Shown here: in pieces, positions 57,396 to 64,000 of the stretch | How the letters are laid out: each line of letters opens with the position of its first letter | Numbering within the stretch: the first letter of the stretch is position 1 | Source: Suillus spraguei | Lineage: Eukaryota; Basidiomycota; Agaricomycetes; Boletales; Suillaceae | Reading direction: 5' to 3' | DNA length: 64,000 bases | Assembly (NCBI GenBank): GCA_016800925.1 | Contig: JABCPU010000147.1 | Location: forward strand, 1 to 64,000 | Made by a program: the position numbers and the translations under genes | Notes under the pieces: model-generated | What the model saw: the letters and a program-made list of their open reading frames with translations, nothing else | What the model was told of the DNA's origin: nothing | The model's database searches: none

Positions 57396-58962
57396 TCACG
57401 TCGGAGTGCATGAAATATCAGAGAGAGGAATACTGGCGAACACTAGGGCGCCAGAGCCATGTGCATGACGGTCTGCATGCCATAGGTGGAGGTGCATGCG
57501 CGTTGCGAGGATCGCGAGGACGATGAATTGGAAGCTGCATATGAGCATGCGATTGGGGGTGCTGTTAGTAAGTCTGCGCACGGCAGGATAAAAACGCGCA
57601 CTCTTGAAACATGGCTTGGTACCCGTACTGTGGGTATGGGTGATTAGTGACGTGATAATAGGGGAATTTGAAGGTTCACACACATGGAAGAGCAACAACG
57701 TGAGGACATTCAAGCCCGAGAAAACTTTCGTAATGAGAACCATCAACATTATTGATGAGCACAGGAAAATAACCTGAAACTTGTGTATATCCTGACTCAC
57801 ACAGGCCGCATGCATAGTAGAATATGTTATGCTTCACTAGGACGGCATAGATCTGGCCGTTAGTCGACCGCCAGCTCTGTATAGCGCGTACGAGCGTGAG
57901 GGTCATGAGACCTAGAGAGTATCAGTCAGCACGCATCTATGTGATGTAAACTCCCTGGCGACATACCAAACTCGAGCCCGATCAAGAGAAGAAACGGTAT
58001 GAAGAGCTGCACGACGGCCGAGGTCTGGTAGCAGCCTGTGATGCCCGGGATTGCGCTGGTCGTCCCTGTGGAAGTGCAATGTGAATGGTGATAGAATACA
58101 AGGCGAAGGTAGGAGCACGTACACGGTGCAGTGGCAGTGGTGGCGAAGGCAAAACTTATGGATGATACAACGACAGCCTGAAAAATGTACTTACACAACT
58201 TGGAGGTACAAGTGAGGATGAGAACTCACAAGAAAGGTAGTGATCATGATAACGAGCACAATTTTGTTGTGGTTCCAGAGCACATATGTTCTGATGACAA
58301 AAAAGCCTGGACGAGTGGAATAAGATTGTGCATATTTTGCTGGGAAAGGAAATATACATTCAGAACAAAAGACTGATATCATGCTGAAACCTGTGGGAGG
58401 AATGAAGATGTGCAGCCGTGTATGTACAATGTACGTACACGAGCAGATATTGTTCAACAACTGGCATTTCTGGGGCAAGTCATGCGGTCAGCGTGGTTGA
58501 GATCAACGAGTTTACCGCGCGTTCACATACATCAGAATTCTCGTTTGAGATGAAGTTCACTGAAGCATGACATGTCAATTCGTAGCAATGACTTTACTAA
58601 GGAGCTGAACGCACTGTATAAATGTCCAGCTAAGAGGAGAAAAGGTACGTATCGTGTGATGATATAAAGGCCTTTTACCTTGGACCAGCTTGACCGAAGC
58701 AAGAATGTCCACTATAAATGGATTATCGTTATAAATATACAAAAATGAGGTTGAACGAGTAGATTACCTCCTGATGAAGCGAGCAAGCATAATCGTAAAT
58801 CTGAGCAAGGGAGTTTAACAGCGCACAGGAATGCAATATACTGAATCCCACCCAGAATGTAGCCATTGACGCTGAGTTGTGTTTAGAGCATGGAAAAGTA
58901 GTTCGGACAGTGATACGCACTATACAAGTACTAGCATCGCATGAGTTATCTATTATTATCAA
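57396..58962 (-). pseudogene. multi-pass membrane protein gene, copy C
   Basis: Reverse-strand blocks: KVKGLYIITRYVPFLLL (about 58650), CSECIF and VIRTYVLWNHNKIVLVIMI (about 58360-58230), AVVVSSISFAFATTATAP (about 58180), IPGITGCYQTS and LFIPFLLL (about 58050-57970), LTLVRAIQSWRSTNG, YAVLVKHNIFYYACGL (about 57890-57800), FQFIVLAILATRMHLHLW (about 57530-57470), and a tail ending with the stop at 57396-57398. Better kept than copy B. Introns are only partly clear and the first exon is uncertain. Transport or signalling function unknown. Confidence 0.6.
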
Positions 58963-59660
58963 CGACTGCCGGGTCGATAAGGGAACGTACTGTGTAGACT
59001 TGCAAACTCCTGGCTGCTACGAAAACGTTGGCCGAATACTCTGCCTGCATCTGGTCGAGGAACAGAAAATGGATTTTGCGCGCAAAAAAAAAACACGGCA
59101 CGCATCTTCTTATCTCTTATCGATGAGCAGGGAAACGAGAAAGCTCCGGGTGCAATGTGAGGGGAAGAAGGTCAAGCGCTCAAGTCTCGTCATCGAGAAT
59201 CGAAGTTCTGCCACTCGAGTTCCAGAAAGTAAGCGACGTCAATGTAGATGCGAGGCGTACGTATACTGCGGCGTTGCGATAAGCCATTGTGTCAACTATT
59301 CAAGGTCTGTACCTCCAGGACCTGTTCGTCTCATGAATGGGCAACCTGAAGCCCACCAGGAAAATTGAAGTAATCCGAATCAGCAAACAAAATCCGGAAC
59401 ATCAATCGATGTAGCATATTATAATCCAATACTAGTCTGTTTGTACATCATGATGGTGAGTAACGCCATAGACACTAAAATGAAAAGACGAAATAAAGAC
59501 AGACTAGCAAGGCGAATACGCAGGCCGTGAAATAACGACGGATGGTCATATGGTCCAATATCCATTATTATGTAATGGCGGAGATAGTGCAACGTCCCAG
59601 CAGAACCAGAATAAGCAGGTAGACAAGAGGTGGCGCGCGAAGAAATCCAGTATTTAACCA
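58963..59660. other. intergenic
   Basis: A 163-codon + strand ORF (58877-59368) overlaps the membrane-gene start and is Lys/Arg-rich without domains; I regard it as spurious. Nothing else seen. Confidence 0.45.
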
Positions 59661-60979
59661 TCATGCTGCATTGATGGGTAGCTCGAATGGACAAGGGGCC
59701 GCATCCACTTGTGTGGATTGGGACTGGGTTGACGGCAGCCCAGCAATATCCATCGTGAGAATGAGCTCAAAATTTACGCCTGTCGTTCTTATGAGCAAAC
59801 AGAAGCAATCATGACATACACGCTGACCTGGCCTTGTCCCAGTAGCATAAAGATCAGCATTTTTACAGGCATTATACCACTCATTCCACGTCGGATCCGT
59901 ATCATTTGATGCAACATACGAGAAGTTAAGTGGGACCTGGATCTTTGGATATGACTTGGCGGGGAGGGTAGCTTTTCCAAAGTAACCCGTGCCGACTTGT
60001 AGATTCGTGGTTGGATCCCACACTTGTGCAGAAATGGAGTTGAAGGTTAGGGGAATAATGTTGGAGGTGGTATCAACTTGAATATCTGCATATGCTGGAA
60101 ATGAGAAATTGGCTGGGTACCGGGAGAATTGAGTTGGGATTGAAGCATTGTAGCTCCCGGTGGCGGCAACCAGAGGTGTGGAGCTATTAAACGAGAGACC
60201 AGGTACTCGAGGGATGGTGATTGCGAGGATAGTGCCGATGCTATAAAAGTTTTGATGTCTCTCTGCTCAAGAAGACAAGCGTGACTTACATGGCGGCCAC
60301 CCCGAACATGAAGAAGGCGAGGAACCTTTTGGTGAACCATTTCCCACACATACCCGTCTCCCCGCGATGCCAGGCTTTCCACTTCTCCCTCCGCTTCTCA
60401 CTCTTGATCTCTCGTCGACCCGATTTAGTCATGTTTTTCATTTCGGATAGTTGCCATTCCGGACCGAGTGCAGGGACCGTGACTAGTTCTACTGGAGTGT
60501 AAGCACTGTCGGCATCACCCTCTGTCTTAGCACCAGGCGGAGGCGGAGGTGGGGGAAGTTGATGATAACTGCGTATCGGTTAGTTTGGTAGTATAGTCAG
60601 CTCTTCTAGGTGCATACCCTGATTCTTGATGTTGCCCAATGCCGAAAGCACTGCTGTATCTTGGGCCGGTGTTGTTAAAGTCTGCATAAACATCCCAAGT
60701 TTGAGCTTCCGGAGCTTCTTCTTCCTCATCACGTCCGCCTTTGAGCGGTTCTAGGCGCCCGGCGGCAAAAAAAGATGATGCATTGTACCCCGCAGATTGT
60801 CCTCCCGTTAACGCATCATGGCTCGCCCGGGGTTGTCGATCAGCGTAGAAAGAAGAAGCATCGTCTTGTGGACGACCAGAGGGAGCGTAATCGGGAGATT
60901 GTGAATGATTCAGTGCATCAAATGAACCTCTGCGTCCTCCATAGAATGACGACACGGTCGATTTTCTGTCGTAGTCCAT
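59661..60979 (-). CDS. LEA_2-like single-pass membrane protein, 390 aa, four exons
   Basis: complement(join(59661..59779, 59828..60240, 60290..60568, 60618..60979)). The exons total 1173 nt, exactly 390 codons plus stop, and all introns are 48-49 bp with GT-AG ends. The N-terminal 120 residues are disordered, acidic and Ser/Gly-rich (SFYGGRRGS, DDASSFYADR). A PPPPPPPG stretch is near residue 130, then a basic KSGRREIKSEKRREKWK stretch. One hydrophobic helix follows (FLAFFMFGVAAMIIGTILAI, about 200-220). The rest resembles LEA_2/extracytoplasmic domains (VWDPTTNLQVGTGYFGKATL, YNACKNADLY), common in basidiomycetes. Likely a type II membrane protein of the cell surface or secretory pathway. An upstream in-frame ATG at 61070-61072 is less likely the start. 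Intact and probably functional. Confidence 0.88.
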
Positions 60980-61091
60980 GTCGGGAGAAAAAGTAAGGAG
61001 GGAAACGAAGAAAAGAGTGGCTAGGTGGGAAGTGCCAACCCAAGAGAACACAATGGGTGACTGACGCCGCACTTGCTATGTTTGGACGCGT

Positions 61092-61104
61092 GGGTTAGGG
61101 TTAG
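61092..61104 (-). promoter_or_regulatory. telomere-like box in LEA_2 gene promoter
   Basis: GGGTTAGGGTTAG on the + strand, about 113-125 nt upstream of the ATG at 60979. AACCCTAA boxes occur in some fungal and plant promoters (telo-box). It may be functional or chance. Confidence 0.35.
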
Positions 61105-62739
61105 TTTGAACCAAAACACGCGTGTGACAGACTCGGACCATTACTTTGATCCTTGATGCTTAGTAGAGCTCGGATTCTCGCTACAGCCTCATAGATAAGT
61201 TTCTTGAGCTGCATTTATTTCTGCATCTGATGAAAAAGTGTCTTATGCAGGAAATCACGAATTCAAAAGGAACTTCCTCATTTCAGCTGAAATCAATGTC
61301 ACGAACGAATCGGAACGATTAACTAGCCTGAGTCTAGACACCCCACTGCCCAGGAATTCAGCATGACCCAGGAATTCTGTCGCTTTGACAATCCATCGAT
61401 ATCGATTCCGATTTCGTGAGTGCTGTGTTTTCTTCTTCGATGAAATCACCACTCAATGATGCTCTAGCTGTCGACTCGACCCAGCTTGCCATGACACGTC
61501 AGACTATTTTGATTCAACATGCACGGCAATGGAATTATGGCATCTGTGAGATGACGATTGTATCCAAGAATACTCGCCTACCTGATTGGCCACCATGGGC
61601 GCCCTACATCCATCATGACTGCTCACTGCTCGTGGTATCACATACGGAGTATCCTTATCCTGACGCTAGGTAGCCTAGCATAAACAACGTTTTGATATAT
61701 ACACTCGGGAAACCAGAATTCCCGACCTACTTCAATCTGGCAGAAAATTCAGCATATCAAACGCAATAATAGGCGCAATCAATCGAATTTTCTGCAAGTG
61801 GCGTTGCGGTGCATTCGCTGCTGGTTGGACTATAGTCTAGATCCCGATTCGGTGGTGCAACGTGAATCAAAACCCGGAGCTCGTTGATATTTTTTATTGT
61901 CCCTTATTCGCATCGACGACACCTTCTCGATAGTTTAGACTGCCCTCTTAACGCGCGAACAACGACTTCAACAACCTTGCCGATATTTATTTGACCGATT
62001 ACTTTATTTCCACAAAGTTGACGTTGATCGTCCAAGTGCTAGGGAAACGAAAATTCATTGCCTCCGACGCTTTATTTTGGTTGTTCAGTGAGTATTTTAG
62101 ATGTCTGTTTTTGTTACGCTGCGTTGACTGTGTGACTGGTAAAAAACGCTTTTATGTTCTCAATCATAGCTGGTATTCTGCTTGTAGGATCTGCGAATGC
62201 TGCCATGCTTATCATGATGATGCGCTTCATATTCATATTTGGCTGATATGATGGCAGTAATTCCGATTTTCAGATCGGAGGTTCATTCATCCTCACCTGG
62301 ACTTCTCATGGGACAACATGATGAGTCTTTTCAGTACTCTAGAAACATTTTGACCGCGATATGCTCCGTGTTTGGTTTGTCGCAGCAAATGCGGCGACTG
62401 GAAGAATTGTTGTTGGCACATATTACTCGACCAACCTGAATTTTGAATGACGATTTCCATTTGCACTCCAGTGTACACATCCTCTTTTACTCCTTGCTGT
62501 AGTCCGTGGGTACCGAAGTCTCCTCGCTGGTGTAAGTTTCCAACCCTTAGTAATGTTTACTTGTGTATTAAGCTGCATTCACAGTATTGATGCAAGCATA
62601 GAAATTTGGAAGATCATGGTTACATGTTGACGGTTCGTGCACCTAAATTTTTTTATACACAGAAGAAGTCTCATTAAATGATGAAACCATTTGAGTGAGA
62701 TACCCAAGTTTGGGTTGTAGACGGTGGAGTTTTGCGGCT
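61105..62739. other. intergenic
   Basis: Short ORFs only (for example 61416-61673, 61991-62251, 62239-62439). I recognise none and see no splice pattern that joins them. Confidence 0.5.
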
Positions 62740-63378
62740 AACATGTTCGGTCGCATTCGGATGCTATGTGATAATATTTCACCCTTCTCTAGCATGCATT
62801 CTTACACCGTGCACAGCCAATGTCCTTGCTAGCTGTATAATCTCCATCTCCCTTGAAAGTAGTGCGATGGAAGCTCGCCTAGTCGGCCTTGCATCTCCCG
62901 CGGGGAACGTTCTCGGCATATCATTAATACTTTGCCTCACCTGCTTATATGCTTGCGGGAATAATGCCACGTCATACGTCTATTGCAGCAAGACATTCCC
63001 GTCGCACATAGGCACCGGGTATGGCATTCTCGGTGGTCGGAACATTTTTGTCGGCAATTATATTCTTAGAAGTTGGCCTCACAGCGCTCCCAAGAATTGG
63101 TTGGGGTACCACGTGGTGTCCGTGTGCCTAACGGTGGGGAATTTTAGCTATCGCTATTGTGCCTTTTCGCAGGAAACGCCGTCCAGTGTCATAAGGTGAA
63201 GCTCCAATCTATTATGGTCCGAGCGCCCTTGATGATTAGATAGACGAAGGGTCTCCTCCGGAAGAAATAAAGAGCAAGTTCCACAGCCCCGTCGCGGTGC
63301 ACTTTCAGAAGAATGAGGCGGACTTTGATAACGCCTCTGGTGATCGAAAACCAGATGTTGAAGCACTGGATGCGTAAT
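62740..63378 (+). pseudogene. MFS sugar transporter, C-terminal remnant
   Basis: Encodes TSYVYCSKTFPSH, as in TSYVYCSEIFP of fungal sugar transporters, then GYHVVSVCLTVGNF in the last membrane helix. After frame changes near 63050 and 63150 it has a tail with EGSPPEEIKSKF ending at TAA (63376-63378). The first half of a transporter is absent. No intact frame. It would have been a plasma-membrane hexose permease. Confidence 0.75.
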
Positions 63379-64000
63379 GGTTTTCTTGCCCTCGCTTACG
63401 GTCCACTTGTTCGTCCTGTTGGGGTGCATTGTACCCTCTCTGTGTAAGAAATCATTTCTGAAAAGGGGTTACCTGTGTTTCCCCGCGGCACTTCCTTGCG
63501 AACACCTCGGTGTGAGGTATGACCTCCCCCGGTTCGCCATTCCTGCTGACAGTTTTACACACAAGCTCTCTTGTCAGCGGGACCCGAGTGTCGTGGTTAA
63601 CACTTGTGCTCTAATTGTCGAAGCAATCATGTGCGACAGGCGTATGTACACCCGATTCTTTGTTGAATCTTGATCTTTGCTTACTACAGTAGTCCTAGCC
63701 TCAGCACTGCGTATAATTTACGCATTATTGCCCAATTTTAATGTTAAACCCATTTCGGTACATCGATTGACTGGCCGGAGACCTCCGAAGACTTGCATTC
63801 CGTGCACCATGCGAAGAAAAACACTGCCAAGATTGCACGATGCGGCGGCCGCAACGCAGATCGTATGATGTACGTCACTTCAATACCACCCCAGGTAATC
63901 CGATGCTGTATACAAGATTCTGAATCTTTTTCGTTCATGATCGATTGACCGATAGCTGACGAGAATGAATCAAATCCGGGTCGATCGCAGAAACTCATCG
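63379..64000. other. right edge, nothing recognised
   Basis: Short ORFs on both strands; no domain, repeat or RNA gene seen. Confidence 0.5.

Noticed and set aside
58877..59368. 163-codon + strand ORF
   Set aside because: Overlaps the start of the minus-strand membrane gene; no domain or splice support.
1..64000. tRNA and rRNA genes
   Set aside because: No cloverleaf with A and B boxes and no rRNA core sequence was recognised by eye; a tRNAscan run would settle it.

Overview
The window looks like the genome of a filamentous basidiomycete, most likely an agaricomycete. Host genes have many short introns (about 45-60 bp) with GTRNGT donors and YAG acceptors. Host families include a ricin-B lectin, a TPR protein of an agaricomycete type, a basic-secretory-protein peptidase, a LEA_2-like membrane protein and an MFS sugar transporter. 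About 45 kb is nested Ty3/Gypsy LTR retrotransposons. Copy number and decay recall TE-rich (often ectomycorrhizal) agaricomycetes, but I cannot name a species.

Left half (2.1-31 kb): four copies of one chromodomain Gypsy family, called GyA here. Its LTRs are about 470 bp (TGTTAC...GTAACA). Gene order is gag (CCHC) - protease/RT/RNase H/integrase/chromodomain - a third ORF with zinc knuckles. GyA-1 (2152-9703, +) is full length but broken. It abuts a reverse-strand remnant of a second family (GyB, 9704-11816). GyA-2 (13762-20750, +) has a 1.8 kb insertion in gag, which carries a G-rich 7-bp satellite and hairpin repeats, and it is truncated by GyA-3. GyA-3 (-) is split by GyA-4 (21684-29282, -), which has a 5-bp target duplication (CGCTT) and nearly identical LTRs. 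The GyA leader has an 11-nt site exactly complementary to a sequence inside the LTR, about 34 nt after a TATA-like box. That is the layout of Tf1-type self-priming.

Middle (31-47.5 kb): a large GyB element with about 1.6 kb LTRs. It encodes gag, a CCHC/protease ORF, a 694-codon GC-richer ORF of unknown function between protease and RT, an intact 1140-aa RT/RNase H/integrase ORF and four small downstream ORFs. Three of those share a CxxC-plus-helix motif. Its 3' LTR is followed by 16 nt of leader and primer-binding-site sequence and then a full inverted LTR, making a 3.2 kb palindrome. The far end joins directly into an exon of a host TPR gene.

Right part (47.5-64 kb): host DNA, itself duplicated and decaying. 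It holds a TPR fragment, a membrane-gene fragment, a 269-bp TIR element, a basic-secretory-protein pseudogene, a 15-exon ricin-B lectin/TPR fusion gene (51379-54360), two decayed copies of a multi-pass membrane protein gene, one clean four-exon LEA_2-like gene (59661-60979, 390 aa, -) and a decayed MFS transporter tail (62740-63378). I saw no rRNA, tRNA, CRISPR array or bacterial-type operon.

Many element ORFs are broken by single-base indels, often in homopolymers. Some may be sequencing errors rather than decay. Several stops in the older copies are CGA-to-TGA changes.
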